Source: Petaurus breviceps papuanus
Taxonomy: Eukaryota; Chordata; Mammalia; Diprotodontia; Petauridae
DNA: 64,000 nucleotides
Assembly: GCA_028583685.1 (NCBI GenBank)
Contig: JAMXIF010000003.1
Span: 55,755,084 to 55,819,083, forward strand
Direction: 5' to 3'
Shown here: piece after piece, positions 43,105 through 54,690 of the stretch
How the letters are laid out: each line of letters begins with the position of its first letter
How positions within the stretch are numbered: the first letter of the stretch is position 1
Notes under the pieces: model-generated
The model's input: only the letters and a program-made list of their open reading frames with translations
Told to the model about the DNA's origin: nothing
The model's database searches: none
Program-made: the position numbers and the translations under genes

Positions 43105-44298
43105 TTATGAAGTACAAAATGGATGATTTTGATTAGATTAAATTGAAAAGTTTTTGCACAAAGTCACTGCAACCAAGATTAGAAGGGAAACAGAAAACTA
43201 GCAAACAATTTTTCCATTCAGTGTCACTGATAAAGACCTCATCTCTAAAATATATAGAGAACTGAGTCAAAATTATAATACAAGTCATTACCCAATTGAC
43301 AAATAATCAAAGGATATGAACAGGCAGTTCTCAGAGGGATAAATTAAAGCTATTTATAGTCATATGAAAAAAATGCTCTAAATCATTATTGATTAGAGAA
43401 ATGCAAATCAAAATGCCTTTGAGACACCACATCATATTGGTTATCAGATTTGCTAACATGACAAAACAGAAAAATGGTAAATGTTGGAGAAGATGTGGGA
43501 AAATTGGAACACTAATTCATTGCTGGTGGAGTTGTGAATTGATGCAACTGTTCTGGATAGATTTAGAACTATGTTCAAAGGGCTATAAAATTGTGCATAC
43601 CCTTTAATCTATCAATACACTTCTAGGTATGTATCCCAAAGAGATCATAAAAATAGGAAAAGGACCCACATGAACAAAAATATTTATAGCATTTCTTTTT
43701 GTGGTAGCAAAGAATTGGAAATTGAGGATATGTCCATCCATTGGGGACTGGCTGAACAAGTTGTGGTACATGGCTGTAATGGATTACTATTGTGTTATAA
43801 GAAATGATGAGCAGGCAGACCAGAAAAAAACCTGGAAAGACTTATATGAACTGACTCAGAGTAAAATGAGAAGAACTAGGAGAACATTGTGCACAATAAC
43901 AGTCACATTGTGTAATGATTGACCTTGACAGACTTAGCCCTTCTCAGCAATGCAAGGATCTAAGACATCTCCAAAAGACTAACAGTGGAAAATGCTATCT
44001 ACATCCAGAGAAAGAAGTTTGGAAACATTGCAGATGGAAACATACTATTTGCTCTCCTTTTCTTTAGTTGTTTTGTTTCTTTTTTCTCTTGGTTCCCCTC
44101 TATTACTTCTAATTCTTCTTTGCATCATGACTAATGTGAAAATATATTTAATATGAATGTATGAATAGAGGTTATATCAGATTGCATGCCATCTTGGGGA
44201 GGGGGGAGGAAAGGGTGAGGGAGAAAATTCAAAACGGAAAATCTTATGGAAATGAATGTTAAAAACTAAAAATAAATGAATTAATTATAAAAAAAATC
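43105..44298 (+). mobile_element. 5'-truncated L1 (ORF2 C-terminus plus 3' UTR), sense
   Basis: The 11-bp target duplication aagaggttcta lies at 43094-43104 and 44299-44309, so the insertion is complete as it stands. It begins within ORF2 (D-D-F-D, I-K-L-K-S-F homologous stretch). It keeps the L1 C-terminal Cys/His cluster C-X3-C-X7-H-X4-C, read as CWRRCGKIGTLIHCWWSC at 43470-43523, and the terminal N-W-K ... W-L-N-K-L-W-Y-M ... Y-Y-C-V-I-R-N-D-E segment at 43701-43922. These two open stretches are separated by disruptions. The 3' UTR has a G-rich tract (ggggaggggggaggaaagg) and ends atgaatgttaaaaactaaaaat, then A-rich. A simple LINE truncation. Confidence 0.95.
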
Positions 44299-44504
44299 AA
44301 GAGGTTCTAAAAAACAAACATTCTATTGAAAGATGATGCAATTCTTTTCTTTCTTCCTTTTTTTCCCCCTAGCTACGATTCTGTGCGTATGAGTGTTTAA
44401 ATTGTAATTTTATTTTTCACATGCATTTGATTCAATCTATATTAAGGTCTTTGTGTAGGATGGACTTTAGGTAAAATTAAACTTTGGTTTCAGCATCATC
44501 CCGT

Positions 44505-44710
44505 AGTAGTTGAAAGAGGCCTGAATTAGGAAGTAATACATGTTGGTTTGAGCCCAGATGGTGCTACTTAAAAGTTATATTGTCTTTGCAAAGGTCACTT
44601 AAACGGTTCATGCCTTCGTATTTTCATCTGTAAAACAAGGATGGTGGGCTACATTTCTAAGAATACCTTAACCCTACATTCTATGATCCTATGATTCCTT
44701 TGACAAATTT
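44505..44710 (+). mobile_element. MIR SINE, sense
   Basis: Contains gtagtagttgaaagaggcct, tggtttgagcccagatggtg, caaaggtcacttaaacggtt, ttttcatctgtaaaacaagg and a diverged 3' end. Confidence 0.75.
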
Positions 44711-44949
44711 TCATCCTAGAATACCTCACACTTAAAAGTTGCCCCTGTATGCACAGGATCTCTCAGTATCCAGGAACTTATTTGAACTGACCTTCTGAGG
44801 CATGTTTCTGCCATTCCAAAGTTTTGTTCCTATTATAACTTTCTTGTCATGTGTCCTATTTTCTTAAGTGCCTTTTTGTTAGAGGACTGTTTAGCTAGTC
44901 TGATAAAAATGCTAAGCTACTAGATACCATGTTGGCATTATTTATTTAA

Positions 44950-45400
44950 AGTCCTTTAATATTTCCTTCTTTTTTTTAAAAACCCCTTTATTATGTATTT
45001 ATATAAAGAGTTCTAAATTTTATTTCCCCCTTCCTGCCACTCCTCCACTCATTGAGAAGGCAAGAAAAACTATCAATTACCCATGTGAAATCATGCAAAC
45101 CATAGCTTTGTATTAGCCAGATCATAAAAAGCAAGAAAAAAAGTGAAAAATTATACTTTAATTTGTACTCAGATTTCAACAGTTCTATCTCTGGAGATGG
45201 ATAGTATTTTTTTCATGATGAGTCCTTTGCAATCCTCTTGGATCATTGTATTGATCAGAGGAGCTAAGTTTTTCATAATTGATTATCATTACAGTATTGC
45301 TGTTATCATGTGTGATGATCTCCTGATTTGGCTCACTTCATTTGGCATTAGTTCATGTAGATCTTCCCATGCTTTTCTGAAATCATCCACATAATCATTG
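44950..45400 (-). mobile_element. L1 3' end, antisense, 5'-truncated
   Basis: Antisense L1 3' UTR and ORF2 end: atttatataaagagttctaa, cccccttcctgccactcctc, cttggatcattgtattgatc, ggagctaagtttttcata, gttcatgtagatcttcccat. Same order as at 47726 and 50660. Confidence 0.85.
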
Positions 45401-45524
45401 GTTGAGGTAGCTAAGCCTGGAACCAGAATCATGTGGTCTGTATCTTGCATTGCAGTTCTAAAATAAACTATGGGAAAGACAATAAAACTCCTTATATGCT
45501 AACTCAGATCATGAGCTTATAGCA

Positions 45525-45693
45525 TTTTCCTTCCTTCCTTCCCTCCTTCCCTTCCTCCTCCTCCTTCTCCCCCTCTGTCTTCTTCTTCCCTTTCTCCTCC
45601 TCCCTCTCCTCCCCTTCCTCCCCTCCTTCTTCTTTTTCTCCTTCTCTTCCTCCTCCTCCCTCCTTTTCTCCCTCCTCCTCCTTGTCCCCCTCC
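45525..45693. repeat. Polypyrimidine tract, about 169 bp
   Basis: All C and T except two G (45577, 45684). TTCC, TCC and CTC words dominate. The complementary strand gives a Glu/Gly/Lys-rich frame that is simple sequence, not a gene. Confidence 0.97.
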
Positions 45694-47655
45694 AAGCGTT
45701 TAATTATTGAATTGAATTCACGGTGCTCAGTAATCACATCAAAATAATGCCACCTGTAAATAAGCAAATGCTGTCAAATATTATCCTTCGCTGTCATGAC
45801 TAGCTTTGTGAACAAAGTAGGAGGTTCAATTGTAATGCTATACTCTCTTCTTTTCTTTCTTGGAATTGTTTAATGCAGGCAATATTACTCACTTCCCAAC
45901 CTTTATTCATCACTTTTACACAGATAATTTTTATCTCCAACCCATACTATTTCTTGAGCTACAATTTTTTTTTTTACAGACATACAATATTATTTTAGAA
46001 TCTCAAGTCCAGAAGCCTTGCCTTCCCTTCTGAAGTAATTTTGCAGTGTTCTCTTCAAAATAAAATTATGCAAGTAAATTAAGAGGCATTCACCACTCTT
46101 TATGTCTCTGTATGAGTTCCTACATTTGTTGTCAAAAGTCTTTCCAAGATGGCATCCCCCTTCCACAATAAGACCTGCAGTATTTATTGGAGAATACTTT
46201 GTATGGCCAACCAAGACCTTAAGACACCTGAATACTGGAATGGGATGCTCAGTCCTAAAAATCCATGTCCACTTTAAGTGGTGGTATGGTAATAACCAAG
46301 ATGATTTCCCAGACTTCTATTTGCATATAGGAAAACTTCTATCTCATATCTGTTAGAAGTTCTGGAATGGTAATTGTTAGGGGAGCAAGAAATTGCCCTT
46401 TGTTTTAAAGCCCTCTGCTTTGGGAATTTCTGAACATAGTAATTGGCTGAAGAGAACAATAACAATATTTTAGAATATTTTCTGATTTACATAAAGTTGG
46501 CTAACAGAAGATGAAGGATACTATCTCTGATACCAAGTGTTATGGCATTACCTGGACCCAGACTGACACTTTATTTATGGGGTTATTATAGATGAAATCT
46601 ACTTGGCTGGTTTTAGGGGTAAAATTTTAAAATCTTGACTACATGCCATGTGTTGTAAACATTAATCTCCACAGGGAGTTGTTACTTAAATTGCCTGACA
46701 AATGTCAGAACAGCCTCATCTTATTCTTTTAAAGTAGGGGTCAGAGGTCATATTGCAAAGTTTGTTTTCCTTCCCTTTGGCATATTTAGGATTTATTTTA
46801 GCATATGGAATGAATTGTCCATATAATCACATTTTTAGTGATGCCACTTACCCAATTTTCTTGAAAATGTTTATTGACCACTTCCAGAACGTTTTGTTAT
46901 CAATAGATTATTAACACCAGTCTATTTTATGACTGGTTCTTTTTCTAGATTATATATTCCAGTAACTGATTTAAATAAAAAAAAAGATATTCTTTGCACC
47001 TTTTCTTTATAGTCCCACTTGATATTTTTGTCTATTTGCTCATCCATATAAATTTTATCATTTTATTTAATTATTTTAGGAAGCCTCTGACATTTTGATT
47101 CATATTCCATTATACCTATAAATTAATTTGGTTGGTTTTGCCATTTTTATTATATTCTGATGTCATCTCTTGTTTGAGAAGCAGACAGAGTGCATGAACT
47201 GTACTCTTGGATGACATATCTGGTGATATATTTCCAACAATCAAGATGACTAGATTGTCTTATTGCTTACTGTGTAATTCTCTTATGATAACTCAAACTG
47301 CTCATCTACCCAGACCATCCTGTGGCAGTGGCAGTTCTTTTGTACTCTTTGAGTGTACTAAAGTCAGTAATTATTGATGGAATATCTTGGGTGGGTGGTA
47401 GAAAATCCTAAAAGCAGACAAATTTGCACACAAGTAGGGACCAATCTGTCACAACCTGGTTTCCTCTGGCTGTAGGGGATTAGCTCTGAATATTCTACCT
47501 CTACCTATACTAGAAGAGTGGAAACTTTCAGAAAGCATGGTATATTCCAACATTTAGGTAGTCTGCGAATTTACTAAATGGTACTATCCCCCTCATTCTT
47601 TAACCATCCTCATATTCTACCAGTCTTTAATTGATAGGCCCAATTCAACTTTGAA
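45694..47655. other. Unassigned stretch, about 2 kb
   Basis: No repeat family recognised and no conserved frame. Plus-strand frame 46102-46356 has no known domain. Possibly single-copy DNA, one of the larger such blocks here. Confidence 0.4.
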
Positions 47656-47658
47656 TAT

Positions 47659-47705
47659 GTAATATATATATATATATATATACATACATATATAAATAAT
47701 ACACA
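47659..47705. repeat. (TA)n / (TACA)n simple sequence
   Basis: Alternating ta run followed by tacatacatatataaa and acacaca words. Confidence 0.85.
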
Positions 47706-47858
47706 CATATTTATAGTGTTTTTTGTATTTTTATTTTATAAAATATTTGAAAATTACATGTAAAAACATGAATATTCATCTTTTGAAATATTTGAGTTCC
47801 AATTTCTCTCCTTCCCTCTCTCCCCTCCCCCACCCACTAAGAAGGTGAACAATATGAT

Positions 47859-47860
<2 letters not shown>

Positions 47861-47890
<30 letters not shown>
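47861..47890. repeat. (GT)n microsatellite at a SINE tail
   Basis: Fifteen GT units lie exactly where the A tail (plus-strand T run) of the SINE at 47863-48036 should be. Confidence 0.95.
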
Positions 47891-47894
<4 letters not shown>

Positions 47895-48036
47895 AGGGCC
47901 AGGCAATTGGGGTTAAGTGACTTGCCCAAGGTCACATGGCTAGTAAATGTGTCAAGTGTCTGAGGCTGGATTTGAACTCAGGTCCTCCTGACTCCAGGGG
48001 TGGTGCTCTATTCACTGTGCCACCTAGCTGCCCCCC
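47863..48036 (-). mobile_element. WSINE1-type SINE, antisense, inside an L1 3' end
   Basis: Contains caattggggttaagtgactt, gcccaaggtcacatggctag, ggctggatttgaactcaggt, cctgactccaggggtggtgc and the head gccacctagctgccccc. Duplication tatgatattg at 47853-47862 and 48037-48046, within L1 sequence. Confidence 0.95.
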
Positions 48037-48704
48037 TATGATATTGTTTATATATGTGAAGTCATGCAAAACATTTCCATATTAATCATGTTGCATAACA
48101 ACCTCCACCCATAAAACAGGAAGAATAAAGAAAGCAAAAAAATTTGCTTGTCTGCACTGAATTCATCAGTTCTCTCTGTGGAAGTGGATTACATTTTGGG
48201 TCCTCTGGAATTGTCTTGGATCATTGTCTTCATCAGAGTAGCTAAATCTTTCACAGGCAATCATTACAATATTGTTGCTAGTGTGTACAGTTTTCTCCTG
48301 GTTCTGTTCATTTCACATTACATCAGTTTGTATGAAGCTTCCCAGGTTTATTTTTAAATCATCCTGTTTGTCATTTTTTTATAGCACAATAGTATTCCAT
48401 CATAATCATTTACTACAACTTGTTCAGCAGCTCTCCAATGATGGGCATCCCTTCAGTTTCCAATTTTTGCTGTCACAAAAAATGCTGCTACAATTTTTTT
48501 GTACAGATGGGCTCCTTCCTTCACTTTGATCTCTTTGGGATACAGAGCATAGAGGTTTGAAGTATGAATAGTGGATGTATTTTATAGGAAAAATAAAAGC
48601 AAAAAAAAACCAACTTCTGAATATTTATGCCTGTCCCAAAATGTAAAATAAGCTGCTATATGAACTCTCTTTACTACTGATATGATGATGACAGTGAGTA
48701 TGAT

Positions 48705-48950
48705 GGTGACAATAGCAGGTACTACTAGCATTTGTATAATGCTTTGAAGTTTTCAAAGCACTTTACATGTGCCATTTTTTCCTTCACAGCCTTGTGCAGT
48801 ATCTTTATTTTACAGAGAAGAAAATCAGGAAAGAGAGAGGTGAAATGGTTTGTCAGAGTCACACAGACAGTAAATGTGCAAGTGAATATTCGAACTCATG
48901 CCTTTTCACCTCTAGTTACTGTACCACTGAGCTGCCTACTAAAGATTGTC
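48705..48950 (-). mobile_element. CORE-SINE/MIR, antisense
   Basis: Contains catttgtataatgctttgaa, ttttcaaagcactttacatg, cacagccttgtgcagtatct, gagagaggtgaaatggtttg, cgaactcatgccttttcacc and ccactgagctgcct. Confidence 0.8.
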
Positions 48951-50005
48951 AACTGAAGCTGTATAAATGCTTGTTAGGAGATTCCCATTCAAGGTAATTG
49001 CTGGATGGGGTAACCTCTTCAGACATTTTTGATGTTAAAATTTTATTATTTATAAAGTGGAATGGGGGGAGGGATTTTTAAATGAGAAATGTGTGCAGTA
49101 GTTCTCAGAAATGTGGCATTTTAAACATTCATCGGAAATGGTTTGTTTATCTACAGTCTGTTACAGAAGTGTAAGTTGAGTGTGTTTTATCAGGTGTTCA
49201 GAAAGCATTAAAATGGTTCATGTTGAAGTTCTAACACATTGTAAGATGTTGCAAATCACCTTAAATAGTAATTATGTCATTGTACATCTCATTTGGAATT
49301 ATACTGTTTAACTTTTGGCTGATTTAAGCACATATGAAGTCTCTTTTGGATGATTTAAGTATATATGATGTCTCCTGGGGAACTTTTAATCTTTAATAAG
49401 CCTTTTTATTTAAGACTTCTGTAGCTTTTTGTCTTTTCTGTCAAATAAATGCCTCTCATTTGGATGAGGTTTTTCCATAAAAAATTACATTTAAAAGAAC
49501 TCTTCAGAATTAACAAAAACAAGACTAAAAGGAGGAAAAATTATTTCTTTATCTTTTCTGAAACCATTAAAGATTATATTTTATGTAGGTTAAATATATA
49601 ATTCTTTTATTCCAATTTGCCTCTGAGTTTTTCTTAAACATTAGAAAATGTGAGAACACTTTAATACATTCAAGTTCCATTATTTTATCAGTGTGGGTAT
49701 TTCCTCCATTATTGAAGAAAGCAAGCACTCTGCAAATGAATAGACAGTATTTGAGATTTGCTTTGTCACTACCCATCACCCTATTGGTCATCATCTCTAT
49801 GATGATGAATTTCTCTTAGTGTAAGTAGTCTGGTCCTTGAAAAACATACAATATACAGTCTTCTATTTGGTCCATATTTCAAACCTTTCTAACTTTTAGG
49901 GACATGATAGAGCTTGGGCTATACTAGGATATCTTTTAAGAATGCAGAATAACCTCTCTCCATGCTGAGGCACCAATATATGACTTAGGATCACTCAGTG
50001 AAGCA
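48951..50005. other. Unassigned AT-rich stretch
   Basis: About 1 kb with no recognisable feature. Confidence 0.4.
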
Positions 50006-50009
50006 ATTG

Positions 50010-50160
50010 ATTAAGAAACACTGAACAAATATGTACTATATATTCAGGCATTATGATGAATACTAGGAGCACAAAGAAAAATTAAAAAAAAGACTCCCCC
50101 CACTTAAAAAACAAAACAAAACATCTTCAATTTCTCTCTTCACGTAGCTTACATGTTAAT
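50010..50160 (-). mobile_element. L2-type 3' end, antisense, diverged
   Basis: Contains cactgaacaaatatgtacta, ttcaggcattatgatgaata and gtagcttacatgttaatg, a worn antisense L2 tip with A-rich filler. Confidence 0.55.
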
Positions 50161-50250
50161 GATCCTAGGTTTAGAGATATAAGAGACTTTAGGTGGATAA
50201 ACTTCTCATTTTACAAGTGTGGAAACTAAGACTCAAAAATAAGATATATG

Positions 50251-50412
50251 GGGGCTGCTAGGTCACTCAGTGAATAGAGCACCAGCCTTGGAGTTAGGAG
50301 GACCTGAGTTCAAATTGGGTCTCAGACAACACTTACTAGCTGTATGACCTTGGACAAGTCACTTAGCCTCAATTGCCCTGTCTTCCCCCTTCCAAAAAGC
50401 AAAAACAACAAT
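50251..50412 (+). mobile_element. WSINE1-type SINE, sense, perfect 15-bp target duplication
   Basis: Head ggggctgctaggtcactcag, then ggaggacctgagttcaaatt, ctgtatgaccttggacaagt, cacttagcctcaattgccct and an A-rich tail (gcaaaaacaacaat). The duplication aaaataagatatatg at 50236-50250 and 50413-50427 is exact. Probably fairly young. Confidence 0.96.
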
Positions 50413-50659
50413 AAAATAAGATATATGTACAAGTTTCACAGGTAGCAAAGGGCACAACTTTGAATTTTAACATAGATCTCTTGCGGAGTTCTTCTGGAAT
50501 GTGTCTTTGATTATATGATATTCAATATTCCTTTTCTTTTTTTTAATTATTCTTGGCTTTATATTGTTAGTGAAATATTTAAATAGAGAACAATCTTCTA
50601 TGTAGAATTCAAATATTTTAAAATTTTCAGTATACTTGGGCATTTCTATATATACTTTC

Positions 50660-51350
50660 CTTTTTAAAAAGATTATTTTCAGTTCTAAGTTCTCTTCTTC
50701 CCTCCACCCCCTTCTTCACCCACTGAGAAAACAAGAAATAGGACAACCATTATACATATGAAGTCATGTAAAAAATTTTCACATTAGTCATGTTGCAAAC
50801 AAAAAAAAAAGAAAAAGAAGGTGAAAAAATGCTTCAACGAGCATTTAGAGTGCATCAGTTGTTTCTGTTTAAGTGGATAGCATTTTTCATCATAAGTCCT
50901 TTGGAATTGTGGATGATTATATTGATCAGAGTAGCTCAGGTTTTCACAGTTGATTATCATTACAATATTTCCATTATTGTATATAGCGTTCTCCTTCTTC
51001 TACTCACTTCATTTTGCATCAGCTCATACAAGTCTTCCCAGAATTTTCTGAGGCTATCCCCTTTATCATTTCTCATAGCACAGTAGTATTCCTTTGTAAT
51101 CAAATACAATGACTCGTTCAGCCATTCCTGGATTGATTTCCTCTTAATTTTCAATTCTTTGCCACCACAAAAAGAACTGTTATGCATATTTTTGTCTATA
51201 TGGATCTTTTCCCTTTTTCTTTTATCTCTTTGGGATACAGACCTACTAGAGGAATTTCTGAGTCAAGAGGTATGCATAGTTTTATAGCCCTTTCGATGGA
51301 GTTCTAAATTCTCCTCCAGAATGTTTGAACTAGTTCACAATTGTGGCAAT
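50660..51350 (-). mobile_element. L1 3' end, antisense, 5'-truncated
   Basis: Antisense L1: ccaccccttcttcaccc-like tract, cttcttcacccactgagaaa, tatattgatcagagtagct, tttgcatcagctcatacaag, cacagtagtattcctttgta, ttctttgccaccacaaaaag, atgcatagttttatagccct, ctcctccagaatgtttgaac. Covers the 3' UTR and the C-terminal ORF2 region. Confidence 0.92.
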
Positions 51351-51780
51351 AGTGAATTGTTTTTGTTGTTCAGTATTCAGCCATGGACCATAGCACGTGA
51401 GGCCTTTTTGTCCTCCACTATCTCTCAAAGTCTGTCCAAGCTCATATTCGTTGCTTCTATGACACCATCCAGTTCACTTTCACTGTCCCCTTCTCCTTTT
51501 GCCTTCAATTTTTCCCAGCATCAGATTTTTTTTTCAATGAGTCTTGTATTTTCATTATGTGGTCAAACTATTTTAAACTTCAACTTCAATATTAGTACTT
51601 CTAATGAGTTGTCAGAGTTAATTTCTTTAAGTATTGATTGATTGCTGTCCAAGGGCCAAAGAATTCCCAGCTCTAACCCAAACGTTACATTTTTCAGTGA
51701 CTCAAGTGCTTTATGATACAGATGAAAGAATGAAACAGGGAGGTAGAGACATGTAACTAAGACTAGACAGTCACAAAGTA
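51351..51780. other. Unassigned stretch
   Basis: Nothing recognisable. A plus-strand open frame here is serine- and phenylalanine-rich without a known domain. Confidence 0.4.
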
Positions 51781-51782
51781 TT

Positions 51783-53200
51783 CAGAAGAACTCAACAAGC
51801 ATTTATTAACTACTTACTATTTGCCAAACACTGTGCTAAGCACTGAAGGTACAAAGAAAGAAGAAAAGAAAAACCCAAATCCCAATCCCTACTCTTAAGG
51901 AGTTTATAATACAATTGGGAAGACACCATTCCAATCATGGTGTATATACAACTTTGTATGAAAAAGTTATACACAGGTTAACTTTTAAGGAAATCTCAGA
52001 GGAAAGGCACTAGCATAAAGGAGTATAGGAAAAGATTCTTCAGAAACATAAGATTTTAGCCAAGACATGAAGGAAACCAGGTAAATTAGGAGGTAGCTAA
52101 AAGGAGAGAGAACATTTCAGACAGATGAAACAGTTGGTAAAATGCACAGTATCCAGAGATGGTTTCTTTTTCAAGCAACAGTAAGGAGCCTATTGTCACT
52201 GGATTGTATGGTATGTGGAGGAAAGTTAAATGTAAGAAGATTGATGAGGTAGGAAGAGGCCAGGTGATAAAAAAACTTTAAAATGCAAATTAAAGTTTTA
52301 ATATTTGATCTTGGATGTAATAAGGAGTCATGGAAACTCATTCAACAGAGATATGATGTGAAAGCTTTCAGAAAAATACTTTGATTGCTGAGTGGAAAAT
52401 AGATTGGAGTGATGAGAGACTTGAAATAGACATCAACCAGAAGGCTATCCAAGCATGAGATTTTGAGATCATGCACCAGAGAAATGGCAAAACCAGGAAA
52501 GAAGCCATGATATATGTCATATATTATGAAGATATAAATGATAAGGTTTGGGAACTGTTTTTTTTTTTTTTTGGCTTTTGGAGGGCAATTGGGGGTAAGT
52601 AACTTGCCTAAAGTTACATGGCTAGTTTTTTTGTGTGGGTGTTAAGTGTCTGAGGCCGGAACCGAACTTAGGTCCTCCTAACTCTGGGCCAGTGCTTTAC
52701 TCACTGCGCCACCTAGCTGCCCCATTGGGAACATATCGTTAATGGAGAAAGAAGACTAAAGAATGAGACATCTCAGTTGCAAGGCTGGGAAATTGGTAGA
52801 ATGGTAGTGCCCTTGACAATAATGCAGGGATAGGTTTTTATTGTCAACTTATTGAGTTAAAGAGAGCTATAGAACATGTGGTTTGAGATATCTAATTGTC
52901 AGTTGTAGATGTGAAACTAGAAATCATTGGAGAAATTGGTGCTGGCTAAATAGGTCTGAGGAACATCACAAAAGATTCAATATTCATGAAGGCTACTTAG
53001 ATCACCAAATGAAATAGCATAGAAAAAGAATGGGAAAGGTCCCACAACAGAGCTTTGGGAGACACCCATTGTTCTTAGGCACAACCTGGATGAAGATCCA
53101 TCCCAGCATTTGGAGAATATCTAGTGGAGAATGATTAAGATTGTGAAAGGTCTGAAAAGTATGTGATAAAACTTGAAGGAATTGGGGATATTTAGGTCAG
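51783..53200 (-). mobile_element. L2-type LINE, about 1.25 kb, antisense, split by a SINE
   Basis: Tip inward: caacaagcatttattaacta, gccaaacactgtgctaagca, tcttaaggagtttataatac, ggaaaggcactagcataaag, gtcactggattgtatggtat, tttgatcttggatgtaataa, ggagtgatgagagacttgaa, caaccagaaggctatccaag; after the SINE: ttggtagaatggtagtgccc, gtttgagatatctaattgtc, gagctttgggagacacccat, cctggatgaagatccatccc. No frame survives. Confidence 0.85.
52556..52724 (-). mobile_element. WSINE1-type SINE, antisense, inside an L2
   Basis: Poly-T, ggggtaagtaacttgcctaa, agtgtctgaggccggaaccg, ggtcctcctaactctgggcc and the head gccacctagctgcccc. Duplication ttgggaac at 52548-52555 and 52725-52732. Confidence 0.93.
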
Positions 53201-53249
53201 AGAAAAGACTTGTAGAGGGACTTAATAATTATATTTTGGGCTGTTTTTT

Positions 53250-53760
53250 ATGCCCAAAGAACTATAAAAACCTTTGACCCAGTAACACCACTGCTAGATC
53301 TGTATCCCAAAGAAATTAAAAAAGGAAAAAGAACCTACTTGTGCAAAAGTATTTATAGCAGCTCTCTTTTTTTTTGTGGTGGGTAAGAATTGGAAATAGA
53401 ATGCCCTTCTATTGAGGAATGGCTAAATAAGTTGTATATGATTGTAAGAAATGACAAGCAGCATGATTTCATAAAAACCTGGAAGAATTACATGAACTGA
53501 TATAGAGTGAAGTGAAAAGAACCAGAACATTGTACACAGTAACAACAGCATTGTACAATGAAGAATTGTGAATGACAGCTTTTCTCAGCAATACAATAAT
53601 CTAAGAAAATCCCCAAAGAACTCACTATGAAAAATACCATCTGCTTCCAGAAAACAAGAACTGATGTTATCTGAATACAGACTGAAACATACTACTTTTC
53701 ACTTTCTTTTTTGTTCTAGTCTTCTTACATAAAATGATTCATATTTACGTGATTGGGGGG
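53250..53760 (+). mobile_element. L1 ORF2 end and 3' UTR fragment, sense
   Basis: Same order as the L1 at 43105: gtatcccaaagaaattaaaa, gcaaaagtatttatagcag, aagaattggaaatagaatgc, aggaatggctaaataagttg, tacatgaactgatatagagt, cagcaatacaataatctaag. Ends before the G-rich tract. Diverged, no open frame. Confidence 0.88.
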
Positions 53761-54099
53761 CAGGCTATTGTTTATATGAGTAATTATGGTAATCTGTTCT
53801 TTTAATGTTCAATTACATGAATACTATTTGATAATTGCAGATTATTTTCTGTGTCTATTGTAGTTCCCTTGGGAAGAATTCATTAAAAATTTGGTAACAG
53901 TATTTGTTAAAATATCTGTCTCTAGGTCTCTTTCTATACTTTTTTATTCCCTTTTTTATATAATATAACCATATTTGTCTCCTAAAGGGACATGGGTAGT
54001 GTACCCTTTCTATTTTTAAGAATAATTTTTTAGCAAAGGTATTAATTAGTCCAAATTCTTGAGAAGATTCTGTTGTAATGATCCATTAAAAAAATCTCC
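53761..54099. other. Unassigned AT-rich stretch
   Basis: No clear match; possibly continuous with the uncertain L1 piece to its right. Confidence 0.35.
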
Positions 54100-54690
54100 T
54101 TTAAAACTTCTTTTATGGTTTGTCCAGTATCTTTTTTCTGATATAGGGTTGTATAAAAGCTCTAATTTATTTTTTGTTAATTTAGATATTTTATGTCTAT
54201 TTTTATAATTTTCACTTTTGTTCATACATAAACCTATGAAGTAGTTTCTTAAAATTATTTCTATTTTACCTCATCAATTCATTTATTTTTGGTTTTGGTA
54301 ATTTGACTTTTTCTCTCTGATTGGCTAAGGGATTGTGATAAAAGGCAGCCCTTACTTGTACCAGATTAATACTTTTTGTGCTAAATTTTCTCTATTTCTT
54401 CTCTAATATTCAAATTTTCTTTGGGGTATTTGTTTTGGAGTTGCTAATTTGTTTATTTCCCTGTCTTTTGAATTTCATTCTCAATTCATCAATCCCCATT
54501 TTTCTTTTAAAATTTAAAAGATATTTATTTTTATTCAATGATGACTTTAGTTGCATGCCATAAGCTTTGTCTTATCTTTGTCAATTTAAAAAAATGATTA
54601 ACTATTATTTTTAATATGTTGTTCCTTGAACCACCCAATAATTATTTAAGAAATAATTACATTAGCTTTAATTTATGCCTCTATATTTTT
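54100..54690 (-). mobile_element. Possible L1 ORF2 fragment, antisense, highly decayed
   Basis: T-rich with words (tttagttgcatgccataagc, gaaccacccaataattattt) that fit the antisense L1 ORF2 segment also present at 5300-5450 (tgggttgcatcttacaaatt, gacctactcattctttaata). Only a partial match by eye. Confidence 0.45.

Larger units (their letters stand above)
47726..48560 (-). mobile_element. L1 3' end, antisense, 5'-truncated, split by a SINE
   Basis: Antisense L1 3' UTR (ctctccttccctctctcccc), then after the SINE atatgtgaagtcatgcaaaa, ttggatcattgtcttcatca, gagtagctaaatctttcaca, cacaatagtattccatcata, acttgttcagcagctctcca, atgatgggcatcccttcag. The ORF2 terminus is present in antisense but not open. 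Confidence 0.9.

Noticed and set aside
45504-45767. Glu/Gly-rich minus-strand open frame as a gene
   Set aside because: It is the translation of the polypyrimidine tract; the frame is open only because of simple sequence.
46102-46356. Plus-strand 84-codon frame
   Set aside because: Overlaps other frames and has no known domain; left as unassigned DNA.
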